A program made the position numbers and the translations under genes. DNA of 64,000 nucleotides from Mortierella alpina. Taxonomy: Eukaryota; Mortierellomycota; Mortierellomycetes; Mortierellales; Mortierellaceae. Positions 1-10,724 of the stretch are shown here, one piece after another; the stretch's first letter is position 1, and each line of letters begins with the position of its first letter. The notes under the pieces were generated by a model. It ran no database searches and had not been told where the DNA came from. It saw only the letters and a list, made by a program, of their open reading frames with translations. The stretch covers positions 372,001-436,000 of the forward strand of contig JANATF010000016.1 of assembly GCA_029449245.1 (NCBI GenBank), read 5' to 3'.

Positions 1-2495
1 TTCTCACAGTCCTTGATGTACTGCAGCTGATGCGTGACGAGCACACGCGCCTTGTCCTTGAGAAGCCCATTGATACAGTTCTCAAAGAGCGCGCGACCAA
101 CCTTGGGATCGACGGCGGAGAGAGGATCGTCCAGAATGTAAACGTCAGAGTCGCGGTAAGCGGCTCTTGCCAATGACACACGAGCACGCTGGCCACCACT
201 GAGCGTCACACCCTTCTCTCCAATGACGGTCTCATCGCCTTCGGGGAAGAGCGACAGGTCACGCGTCAACTCACAGGCCTTGATGACTTTGTTGTACCGT
301 TCCGGATCGAATCTAGAGCCAAATAGGATGTTGCTCTTGATGGTGCCTGCAAAGATCCATGGGGACTGAGCCGAGTAGGACATCTTGACACGGCCGGACT
401 GCTGCTTGGCCAGGGCAAACGCTCCTGAAACGAGCGGCATCTCCTCCAAAAGCGCCATGCAGAAGCTGGATTTGCCACATCCGACAGGGCCGACAATGGC
501 CAACAGTTCGTCGCGGCGGAGCGACATGGTGATGTTGTTGAGGATCGCCTTCTTGGGAGTGCTTGTGGCCAAGTTGTCGCTGGTGTCCAGATATGTCCCA
601 TTTTTCTTTTCCTTCTGCTCCTGTTTCTCCTTCTCCCTCTTCTCCTTGGCCGAGAGCTCCAGAATCTCGTTCTTTTCACTCGTCGCAACTGTCCACGAGA
701 ATGAGGCGTCGCGCATCTCGAGCAACATGGAGGGATCGAGCGTCTTTTCGATGCTGCTGGAAATCTTTCCTGAACCAGAGTCGTCCTCAGGATTGGTCGT
801 CTTGAACTCGTTCTCGATTCCCTTGAGCTCTGGCAGCAGCATAAAGTCGGTGATACGGCGCACAGATACCCTTGTCTCGGCAATGGTCTCCAGGGCCTTG
901 GGGAAGAACGAGGTCATGGTGAGGCGCATGACATTGAACAGAGTCAGGGAGACAAAGACCTTGTCGGGTGTCAGGGTCTTGTTTTGCAGCCAGTATGTCA
1001 CAAAGACAAAGAGGGCGGTCAAGGGTTGGAAGAAAAAGTAGATGGCCATGTTGCTGGCTCTCATCAAGTTCGCCTTCCAGATGTATTTCAACTCGATGGA
1101 CCGCAGCATGAGAATCTTTTCCTGAAAGGGCACTTCCCATGCGCAGAGCTTGACCAGCTCAATCCCCTGAAAGACGTCAGAGAGAGTCCTGATACGCTCA
1201 TCACGCGCGTTGACAGTCTTGCTGCGAATAGTGGCGAAGTAGCGGGAGAAGAATGTTTGGATGGGCATGAGGAGCGCAAAGACCAACAGACCCGAGAAGC
1301 AGGCCACTTCGATCTCCCGCCACAAAAAGTACATGACCACGATCATCTCCAGCGGTCCAATGATGGCGTACAGCATGAAAGGCGTTGCATTCTCAAAGGG
1401 CTGAACATCTATAGATACAACACCAATTTTTAGAGACATGAGAGTAAAAAAAAAAAAGAGTTAGTGAAACCATAGGACAGGGTGTTGTGTCATCTGGGCG
1501 CAGGAAAGAGAATCGCGCCGATCCCTTACCATTTGAAATGAGATTGACGACAGCGCCAGTGGAAATGCTGCTGGAGGTGGAGAGGGTGAGGCACTTGCGG
1601 TACATGAGCGAGATGAGACTCTGGCGGACCCACATTCCTGTGCGCATGGTGGGGAAGAAGTAGTGGTGGTGCATGGTGCCGTGAAAGAGAGTGACCAGGA
1701 AGAGGCCGACTGCATAGGCCATGCCCGTGCTGGTAGGTGTACCCGTTTGGTCAAAGAAACGGATGACATATCTAACACGGAGGTAAAACGGGTTAGTATC
1801 CCAGTTCCCGAACAGGCAACAGTATGTACTACAGGCAATGTAACGGTCGCAGATCCAAGCACATCAAAGATCCGGGAATCCAATGAACCTACCCCATGAG
1901 AATAGCCTCGCTGATCTTGCATGCACTCTCCGTGAGGCCTGTGAAGAGCGAGATACTGAAGTAGAGTCCAAAGCACCTCCACAGCACGAGATACAGGTTG
2001 GGTCGTCCTGGCTTGGTTCCTGTGGCGGCGGCCTTGGCCTCCTTCTTCTCGACCTCGCGAGTCCATTCCTGCAGAAGTCTGTCCGTGATCCTCTTGACGT
2101 GGTCGTTCTTGGAGAGCTGGTCAAGGTCTGTTTCCACGATGGTTTGGCTCTGTTATGTGAGCAAAAGTAGAGAGAAAAGAGAGAGGGGGGTATTAATATC
2201 GAGTGTGGTGTGGTGTGGGAGTGAGTGAGCGTGGAAGTGTGGGAGAGTGTATGCATGCATTGCGGATCAGATCCAAGCTCCTATTTAGCTCTTCTCTTGT
2301 TCTGCTGGTCCAACGGCCAACGTGCAGGCAGGCAGGCAGTCAGGGTGGAGCGATGAGAAGGAGGAGGGGAAAAAAGAACAGGGCTCGAGACATTACCCAT
2401 CCTTTGATCAGCAATGGCTGAATCCAGTTGAATGAGAAGTAGGACAGGACATTGGCCGACTCGATGGCGGGAGGCGGGTGTTTGGCTTCGGCCAT
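1..2495 (-). CDS. ABCC/MRP-type ABC transporter (partial, runs off left edge)
   Basis: Integral membrane ATP-driven exporter of the short ABCC (MRP4-like) type, without an N-terminal TMD0. Exons on the minus strand: 2495-2397, 2149-1893, 1771-1530 and 1408 to beyond base 1, all GT-AG, with junction phases 0, 2 and 1. The protein starts MAEAKHPPPAIESANVLSYF. It continues with the first transmembrane domain and NBD1: Walker A GPVGCGKS (near 470-500), then the ABC signature, Walker B and D-loop read from about 100-210 (LSGGQRARVSLARAAYRDSD, then DDPLSAVD). The window ends just after the NBD1 switch-His region (LVTHQLQYIKDCE). About 668 codons are visible; NBD2 and the second membrane domain lie outside. 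It is a paralogue of the complete gene at 48343-53010, with the same exon phases and near-identical exon lengths. Transport substrate cannot be read from sequence. Family call certain. Confidence 0.93.
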
Positions 2496-4095
2496 GGGCA
2501 GTAGCGAATCCTGTCAAATGGGGAGGAAGAGTGGAATCCCCGAGCGAGGGACTGGCGGGCGGTGCAGAGGAGCAACGAAAGGGGAGACGAGAGGGAGACG
2601 AGACTGAGAGAGATAGAGAGCGAGAGAGGGAGAGAGGGAGAGAGAGGGAGAGAGAGGGAGAGAAGGAGTGGAGTAGAGAAGGACGAGTGCGAGTGGAGGT
2701 GCCGGGCAACAAGACGAGCTTAAAAAACACACACACAACACACAAGGGAGAACGAAAACAGCAGTGCGAAGCTGCAGCACAGGTGTTTCTTTTATGCTTT
2801 TTTTTTTACGCCAAAAGAGAAAAAAGACGGGGAGTCGGAAGCAAGACTCAAAGTCAGCGCAGCACCGTTCCCTGGCTCAGCGCAACCCTGTGGGTTGGTT
2901 ATGTCCTTTGCCCCTCCCTCTCGACTCACCAGGCGCAAAGGCACAACAGGACAAAATACAAAGCCAAAAAAAAAAACTGGGTTTGCCGCAGAGGTTAGCG
3001 GAGCGACTGCACTATGACTATGAGACGAGCGAGGGCAGAACGACTGAAAGTTTTTCCATTTCTAAACTCCGTTGGGCTTGGGCTGCGTTTCTTGCTAGGA
3101 GTCCGGCTCAAAGTCGCTCCAGCAGCTTGCTTGCTTGCATCCTTGCTGCTTGCAGATGCTGTGGATGATCAGGACAGAGAGAGAGAGAGAGAGAGACGAT
3201 ATGTAACTATATAACCACACGCTCAGCGGCTGCAGCCAATTGAGCAATGGCCATGGCTCACTTGACCATGCTCCCTCTCTGAGAAGCTATATCTTTGCTG
3301 CCATTGCTCAGACTCTCCACGCAACGGTTTGAGCGCTTCTTTTTAGCTTTGCCTCCCTCACCTCTGTTCCTGCAGTAGTGGACATCATCTACTCCTGCAC
3401 CCCTATCACTAAGATCGCATTACTCTCCTACAATCCCCAGCAAACCAGCCATTCACACAAGGAGGAGCAAAAAAAAAAAAAGAGCCGCTGAGCGAGTCAA
3501 GGCTGCACATGCGCACCTGGGCGATGGTCCAGGATAGGGGTGAGAATGAATGTGGATCAGGACCAGCTGCGACAAATGTTGCATGTCTGCCGAAATCGTA
3601 CGTTATTATTTTTTTTTGACTTTCAACTTTTTTTTTTTCTTTTGGTCGCTCTGTCGCCCTGTCATCGCTTCCTTGTATGGAGTGCAAATTCGCCCATCCC
3701 CACGCTCACTGCGCTGCAGTTACCCGGGAGGGGGGACGGAAGGTACACTCACTCACCCCCAACTGGCCTAGAGAAAATAAAAAAACAAACGGCTTTCACG
3801 AACGGGCCTTGCAAGTTGCGACACATCAATGTTACTCATAGTCTAACACTATCAGCAACGCCCCTTTGTGATAGCCGAAACCACTCCTCCTTCGGCAACA
3901 AACGCGACCTTGTACCTACGACTCTAGGTCCCGTTCCCCTTTGCCGCCCTCACGTTTGCATAATGCGCTGTGCTGACCGGAACACAGCATCTCATCGCAG
4001 AAGATCGTAATAAGAAAAATGTTGCTTTATCTCCTGCCCTCCCCCCCCTTTTCCCCCCTAATTAGGCCTCGTGGCATGAAGCGGTCTTGCGCCTT
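2496..4095. other. Intergenic: ABC transporter upstream region
   Basis: No gene model supported on either strand. Upstream of the ABC transporter start it holds a GA-rich microsatellite (about 2590-2665), A/T homopolymers (near 2800, 2967, 3470, 3610) and a short (GA)n run near 3178-3195, followed by an AT-rich stretch that could hold promoter elements. The left part is probably the transporter promoter and 5' UTR; the right part probably includes the 3' UTR of the monooxygenase. Confidence 0.5.
2590..2665. repeat. GA-rich microsatellite
   Basis: Imperfect (GAGAGG)/(GA) purine repeat about 100-170 bp upstream of the ABC transporter start codon, seen directly. Confidence 0.8.
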
Positions 4096-6301
4096 TTATG
4101 CCAAAGATTTCACAGATCCACGATCGGGAACGGGTGGCAAGAAGGCGAGGATCGGGCGTGAGGCTTGGATGCGGTCTGATGTCCACAAATACAGCCATCT
4201 CGGCATATACTTGAACGTGAATGCTCGCAGCAGATCCATTAAGAAGCCCTATACATTAAAAAAAAGGGGGGGAGTGCGTGGGGTGTGGGATGAGAGAGAC
4301 ACAGAGAAAGAGGATTCAGTGATTCAGTGATTCAGTGATTCAGTGGGTAATGGTGGCAGAGCAGAGAGAAAAAATGATCAAGTAGAAAGTTTACCTTGGC
4401 GCTAAAGAGGGCACCTCCTTGACGCGAAGCGGTGACAGCAGACTTGGCTGTATCGTATCGCAGCGCACGGTACTTTTTGAAGGCATCCGAAATGTCTCGG
4501 GTCGAGGTCGATGGCAACGCATGGAGCAAGTCTACGAGAACAACAGCATCTAGAATCGCTTGTGTCGCTCCTTGGCCACCTTTGCAAAGGAGTGAGAAAA
4601 AGTTCTGCTTCAGTGATCCGATCCACATAGTCTATACCAGATCACACTTTTTTTTTCTTTCTCGTTTCTTGACTGACCGAAAGGAACAACCTTGTGGCAA
4701 GCTAGGTTGATAATCAGGGACGTTGTAGATCATTTTTTCATTAGCAAGATGAATCACTGTGTAACGAGCAACGATCCAGGACAAGCGAAAGAGGGTTTAC
4801 CATCGCCGAGAAGAACAACGCGGTCTGAATGCCAGGTCTCAAACATCTTGTCCTCGAGCATGACCTTGGAGATGACCTCCTTCGGTGTATGATCAATCAA
4901 ATCCCCAATTGTACCGCCAATATACGGACAGGTAAAGCCCTGAAAAAAATGTGCCCGCGATGACCAAAGGCGGGGAACTCATTCTTAGCCAACTTGTACA
5001 GCACAAACAAAGCAGCCATGGCAAAAAACTGATAGCAAGTGGAAACGAGGGCGAGGCACATCTCTTACTCTCACTTTGTCGCAAAGCTCTTCAGCAGCCT
5101 CAGGGCCCCATTCAGAGAATTTAAAGTTCTCCTCGAGCTGATTCTTGGCGTCCTTCTTGTTGGCAGCCTGGGGCGTGAACATCTTGCCGTTGATCATCCA
5201 CGAGATCCGGTTGTTGTTCAAGGGCATAAGCCATATCGAGTACGAAAAGTCTTTGGCCAAGATCACATCAAACTCACAAAACGTTTTCTGGAGGATCGTG
5301 TATACCTCTGGGTCTAACGGTTTCGATACTCCAACCACCTGGGGGGAAAGACAACGCATGTTGTATGTCGAGTCAGTATGAGGTTGTAAATCCATCAACA
5401 AAAGCGGAGGGCGAGGGGGCATGTAATAACATAAAACTCATTACACAATGCTGGTCGAAGCGGAATGGAGCAAAGTCAATCTTGGGGACATGGATGCCCT
5501 TGCTCTGCAGGTTCTGATACATGCGCTGTCGAACAGCGGAATAAGCCCCGTCGCATCCAATGACAATGTTTCCCAGGTACTGGCTAAGGGCGTTAGAAGT
5601 AAAGGGCCGGTTAGAGCAGCAAAAGAGTGATACCAAAAGGCGCACTGCAAGAGTTAAGGCCTGTACAAGTCATAGGCAGGCTTACTCACCAGCCATCAGA
5701 GCAGTGGACCGACACCCACTTTAAAAGATCGTCTTTGGATCCTCCCTCGACGTCCTCAGGCTGCTCAATCACGTTGAGGACCTTTTTTCCCATGAGGATC
5801 TTGCTCTGGTCCACACGCGAGAGCAGAATGTTCATCAAATCAGGTCGAGCCATGATCTATCAACAGAAGAAAAAAAAGGGGAAGACGAGAACCGAGCAGG
5901 CACCCAAAGTTGTGTGAGATGGTTTACCCACACACGTCAAGCACACTTGCTTACCAGCACTGGGAAAGATGGACATTGGGAGCACACTCTACCGCATTGT
6001 AATAGCCATAGCGCTCCTGAGCAAACTCCCCATCGAGGGCGCCGATCACCTTTCCGTCCTGCATCGAGATGGTCGTGCGACTAAACTCCTTGCTGATCTT
6101 GTGGATATCTTCATAAAGTCCAATCTGCTCCAGGACTCGAAGCACAACGGCCGTGAACGCGATCGCACTCCCAATGACGCTGTGGGTCTTGCGTTTCTCA
6201 AGAATCACATACTCGATGCCTGCGCGGTCCAGCATAATGGCCGTGATAAGACCACCTATGCCGCTGCCTACAATAATCACTTTGAGCGGTTGCGATGTCA
6301 T
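4096..6301 (-). CDS. FAD-dependent monooxygenase (PHBH/phenol-hydroxylase-like, FAD_binding_3)
   Basis: Flavoprotein hydroxylase of the class A aromatic/polyketide monooxygenase fold; it would use NAD(P)H and O2, substrate unknown. Eight exons: 6301-5993, 5856-5690, 5583-5445, 5338-5069, 4939-4801, 4701-4678, 4579-4395, 4248-4096. These total 1386 nt and encode 461 aa, in frame throughout. Motifs: Rossmann GxGxxG (VIIVGSGIGGL, residues 8-18); IMARPDL just after exon 1; DG motif GCDGAYSAVRQ; GD motif LLGDACHKVVPFGGQGA around residues 338-354. The C-terminal PRWLYLWTSDRI...FLPP block is also typical of this group. The sixth exon is only 24 nt and supplies CHKVVPF; skipping it keeps frame but removes eight FAD-site residues. 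Intron 7 carries four copies of an 8-nt repeat. Start ATG at 6301 immediately precedes the Rossmann fold. No biosynthetic cluster is visible around it. Confidence 0.88.
4313..4344. repeat. Tandem 8-nt repeat GATTCAGT x4
   Basis: Four perfect consecutive copies of GATTCAGT inside the last intron (4249-4394) of the FAD monooxygenase. A minisatellite-like expansion, seen directly. Confidence 0.9.
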
Positions 6302-6858
6302 CTTTTTTGTGCTATATTCAAGGGGTGAGATGGGAGATTTGCACTGGATGGGTGAGAATCAGAATGAGAGGTTGATCAGATGGATGATCGAGAAGAGATT
6401 GAACACCCAATCTTGCAATTCAAGATGACAAAGAGGCAACACCACCTCTCGACCCGGTGCTACAGTATCGCCGCCCATGCCAACGAATGAGCTGGGTTGG
6501 GCTTTCATTTACACACGCACAAGAGGTCGCGATATCGATGAAATATCAAAGAACGGTTGCACAAGTCTGCCTCGTTCATGTTACGCAAACGTAGAGCAGT
6601 TGAACGAAACCATGGTCAGTAATGGGGGCGAGGGGCTGACGATTTTGATTCAGAGGATGGTCAATGAAAGGGTCGGGGAGTCGGTGGCGAGCATCAGTTG
6701 AGCCATGCTGGCAAACTAACTGCCTCCTATTTTATTTAGATGTTGCCTGTTCTCTTGGCCAGACATGTCTCCTCCATCCGCCTCCTTCTGATACGAACAG
6801 CTTCCGGCTTACCTCGATACAGGTCTTGTCCTACTGAACGTCCCTGAGGTAAACTCCT

Positions 6859-7161
6859 TCAGGGCGATACAAGTGTCGCGTCCCACCGGGTGATTTGGAT
6901 CGTGTACCCTCTTTGATATCCGATTGATGGTCGCCTAATTGGCGTATTATGCCTTGACGTCTTAGACTTGGGCTTTAAGTTGTCCATGAAATAACGCGCC
7001 TTGTCATACGAACAGGTGCTGCTGGAGTTGTCACCGCCGAGGACCTGTAGATCCAGCAACTCCAATATGTCGAACATACCAAGGACCATGCAGCACTTTG
7101 ACACACTAGTATTGAATAGACATGAGTTATGCAACTCCAATAGGTTCGTCGAACATACCAA
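6859..7161 (-). pseudogene. Unrecognised ORF remnant (possible decayed repeat or gene fragment)
   Basis: An open frame of about 100 codons. Its centre reads like protein (CSYDKARYFMDNLKPKSKTS, then RRPSIGYQRGYTIQITRWDA). It stops at 6859, but one frame over the text continues as PEGVYLRDVQ before another stop. This pattern fits a frameshifted relic. No family is recognised. The 75/79-bp duplication overlaps its 5' side. Chance coding cannot be excluded. Confidence 0.25.
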
Positions 7162-7210
7162 GGACTATGCAGTGCTTTGACACACTAGTATTGAATAGAC
7201 GTGAGTTATG
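7057..7210. repeat. Imperfect tandem duplication, 75 and 79 bp
   Basis: Copy 1 is 7057-7131 and copy 2 is 7132-7210. Both begin CAACTCCAATA and end GAGTTATG, with a few substitutions and a 4-bp insertion in copy 2 (AGGTTCGTCG against ATGTCG). Head-to-tail, seen directly. Confidence 0.92.
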
Positions 7211-7819
7211 ACCCTTGTCACAGAGAGAGGACAGAGAGAGTCGACATGAACATTCATGAATTAGCAAGCGAAGATTACTGGATGGCCTGATGGCCTGTTC
7301 TTTTCGTTGCCGTCGTTTGACGATCTGGCAGGCACAGAGACCTAGGGACAAGGCTCTGCCTGCTATAGTGTTGATGCAAGAAAGCGGACGCTGAACACGA
7401 ACAATGTGTTGGGGCTGCTGTTGTCGTTGGTCTTTAGTGTTGTGTTCTTGTGTTGCAATGTGTGTTGTGGATTTCTTACTCTTTCGATGCCGATTCTGAC
7501 GAGCGCTGATTGGGGAATGCTGTGAATCGCAGTGAAAGAGCGAGTTGCAGACTGATTAGTGGCGATGAGAAGCAGGAAATAAGGACATAGGAAAGAGGTT
7601 TGTGTCTGCGCGCTTGTGAGTCTGTGCGTTTGGGAGTGCGGGTCGAAAGGCGCAAAACGCGACTCCGAGTCTTTTGACGCCCAAGGGACAGTGCTCTGTG
7701 GCGTAGCGGATTCCACACTCGATGCGGGACTTCTTGCTACAGGTATCAAAAGTGTGTAGAGTGCAAAGGAGAGCACTGTGACAAACTAGCCCTTTACTCT
7801 TGCATCGTGTTCATTATCG

Positions 7820-7859
7820 TGGCTGCTCGTGGTTGCTCGTGGTTGCTCGTGGTTACTCG
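7820..7859. repeat. Tandem 10-nt repeat TGGTTGCTCG, 4 copies
   Basis: Four adjacent copies, the outer two each with one substitution. In non-coding DNA. Confidence 0.88.
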
Positions 7860-8734
7860 ATGATCATTCATCATCTATAGACTCTTTCATCTCGCGTTCT
7901 GCTTGTCGTCGAGAGCTTTCCATGTGGTTCAAAACGTGGTGACACAGTGCCAACATACAGATGTGAGCCAACATGCAGACTCACTGTTCCTTCAGATCAG
8001 CAATCTCATCTTTCTCTTCGTGTCGAAGATTGACAGTAGACAGCTGATATCCAAGAACGACCCTTTACAGTCTACAGTAGCTTTGCTTCATGAAGTCCAT
8101 TACGATCTTTCGTCCATCAGCTATCCCCTTGCGCATTCGAAAAATAACGTCTTACGATCAGGCCATAAACCTACGACAACCCCCGCTTCTTACTCTTAAG
8201 CAAAGCGTGTAAAGGAGGATGTGGTACGCGAGAAGGACTACATGCCTTGAACATTGAAGGCGTCATTCCTCCCTCAGGTCCACTCTCTCTCGAACTCTTT
8301 GCTCACCCCCTTCCCCTTTATGTGGAAGCATTGGCAGGCCCCCTGGTTTGTGGAGAAATATAGAACTGAAGGCTACCTGTGGACCCTTCTAGCAAGGGGT
8401 GGGTAGGCTTGATGTGGTGAAATATTTGGGCGCGAAAATAGGAGCGTTTGCTGTTCTATTTTTTCCAGGGTCCCGTTCTTGACCTCTAGGGGAAATGAAA
8501 CTTATGGCATCCTGGGTGCATGGTGTGATGTGATCTATTGTTGTGTGTGGGAGAATGAAGAAGACGAGGTGATCCATGAAAATGAACGTGAGCCCATAAA
8601 CAACGAACTCATATAGGCTACGACAGCAGGAATGGCCTCTGGAGGGCCGCTTGTTGTCCATCTTGGAGGGGATTCGACTCTATACTTCCGCCGAGTGCAG
8701 GGTTTGGTGCTGTCCCCTGCTGGTCTCCCGTGTT

Positions 8735-8737
<3 letters not shown>

Positions 8738-8765
<28 letters not shown>
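8738..8765. repeat. Poly-T tract (28 T)
   Basis: Uninterrupted T run, seen directly. Could be the A-tail remnant of a retroposed element on the minus strand, or simple slippage. Confidence 0.85.
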
Positions 8766-10530
8766 GGTTCTTTCTCCCGCATCTCCATCCCAACAAGAGT
8801 ACATGCACAAACAAAAAAAGACGCCAGCTAAACACGTTATTGGCACCCATGATTAGGGGGGTATTTATTTTTTACTTAATAGCTCGGCTGGCCAGCAGTG
8901 GTGCAGCAATGCCGTCTTTGAGATGAGTTCATGGCTCCTATGTAGACGATGCCTTGCGCGCACCTTCCCCTTCCTCGTTGTTGTGCAAGAAAGAGGGGGG
9001 AAAAACAACAGCTCGGTACTCTTACGACGCGACCGACCTATATCCGTGGACATGTCAAGATCAAAGCGCTGAGACGATAAACGAACAACGATCCACACGG
9101 CCAGACGCACAGAAGAACGCCCTACTGAAAGATGCTGTGGTTACACCTACCACTGCAACCGCCATTGCGTTCGATTATGCAAAAAAAAAAAAAAATAGAC
9201 GAGACCATGAGCGCACTAAGAACACAGTGTCTTGTTGGGGGATCGTGCGGATAGACAAAGGGAGAGGTGGGTGCTCGTTGCAGATATTGCAAGGGGTCGT
9301 CTGTGATGGAAATAAAGTCGTGATCGACCAAGATGTTGAGGGACCGGGTCCCTTTCTTTGTTTTTGCAGCGCTTTGGAAATGAGGATGACAGGTATGCTG
9401 CGAAGCAACTCTTTGCCTAGGAGGAATCTGTCACGGAGAGACGAGTCGAAATGATAGCATGCAGACACCTGCTGCAAAAGCCGAGTGCCGAGATGGTGAT
9501 CTGGCTGTGGGGCGTATCCCACTCTGCGCCAGAAAGAGAGAGAGAGACAACAACACAACGCCTCAATGGTTTCTTTTCTCCACAATGCGGCAATTATAGA
9601 GCATACATGGTGTTCATTAACATAGTCTTGTCCACGTTGATTACACATACCTCAAAAGTACACTTTTTTCATTGAGCACTTGGAGCGAGTCAACAAAGAG
9701 CAGGGGAAGGCAAGAGCAAGAGGGAAGGCATGCACCTTGATCCGACATGCATGCGTCTGCTTCAGCTTTCTCTCCACAACGCACATTAGCCGCCTGCCCC
9801 AATCCATTTCTCGGTGGCCCAATCCGCCCACACCACCTCATCCCACCCTCTCGCTCCCACCTCTCCTTCCCATCCAATTATCTCCACATCCACACGCTCC
9901 CTCCTCCCTCTGTGCCCCCTTTTCTCTCCCTATGCGTCGGACTTGTTCAGCCTTCTGTACATGTACTTCTCCACAAAAAAAAAAAAAAAAAGCATCCGAG
10001 GCTGTTCCTTTGTCATCCTGCTTGGCCATGCTGTCATTTGAGGGTGCAACTGTGGAGAGAAAGGGCACGAGCAGTGCGGCAAGAGCGAGCGAGCGAGAAA
10101 AGGAGATGGGGATGACACGAAAAGCGAGGGAGAGGAAGGGGACCCTGATCTCTCGCGCACCTCTCCGCCTATAAGGTTTTCTTTTTTCTCACCATTGAGA
10201 TCTCGCTTGGTCTGCTGCGAAGAAGAGAGCAGGAATAGAATACGAGGAATAAGACAAAGGAGGGTTGGTGACACAGACTGTTGACGGGCTCGCTGCCCGT
10301 GGTGTAGTCTACATGTACAGCTGGTTGCTGTCCGCTGCTGGGCCGGTTGGGTTGGTCGGCTGGTGGGGTCCTTTGGTCCTGTGTGTGTGTTGTCTGCCCT
10401 GTCCTTGAACAACGAGGAGTGAGTGGGCGAGTGTGGTGGGCGACAACGACAGACAGACGGCGAGTGAAAAGTATAAAACGGATGTCGCGGGTCTGTGGCC
10501 TGGCTCGAAACCCTTTTCAGCGCCTTTTTT

Positions 10531-10592
10531 TGTCTCTCTGTCTCTCTGTCTCTCTGTCTCTCTGTCTCTCTGTCTCTCTGTCTCTCTGTCTC
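10531..10592. repeat. (TGTCTCTC)n microsatellite
   Basis: About 7.75 perfect copies of an 8-nt CT-rich unit. Confidence 0.92.
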
Positions 10593-10697
10593 GGCCTCTT
10601 TACTCTTCCTCTTTTGCTCTCGTCTTGACTCTGCCCCAGCGTCCATTCAACCCACCCCCAACACCATAATCCTACAGCAAGCCAGCTTGGCGCCCCA

Positions 10698-10724
10698 TTC
10701 CTTCCTTCCTTCCTTCCTTCCTTC
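10698..10724. repeat. (TTCC)n microsatellite
   Basis: About six tetranucleotide copies in CT-rich non-coding DNA. Confidence 0.88.

Noticed and set aside
385-1041. Plus-strand open frames across the left end (385-1041, 984-1433)
   Set aside because: They are antisense to the ABC transporter exon, whose frame is intact and carries the Walker and signature motifs.
4402-4626. Continuous read-through of the monooxygenase exon at 4579 into the upstream intron
   Set aside because: That text does not give the GD/CHK motif; the 24-nt exon at 4678-4701 does and keeps frame.
10189-10220. Minus-strand mini-exon between TTCGCAG and GTGAGA
   Set aside because: Good splice signals, but no neighbouring exons give a recognisable protein.
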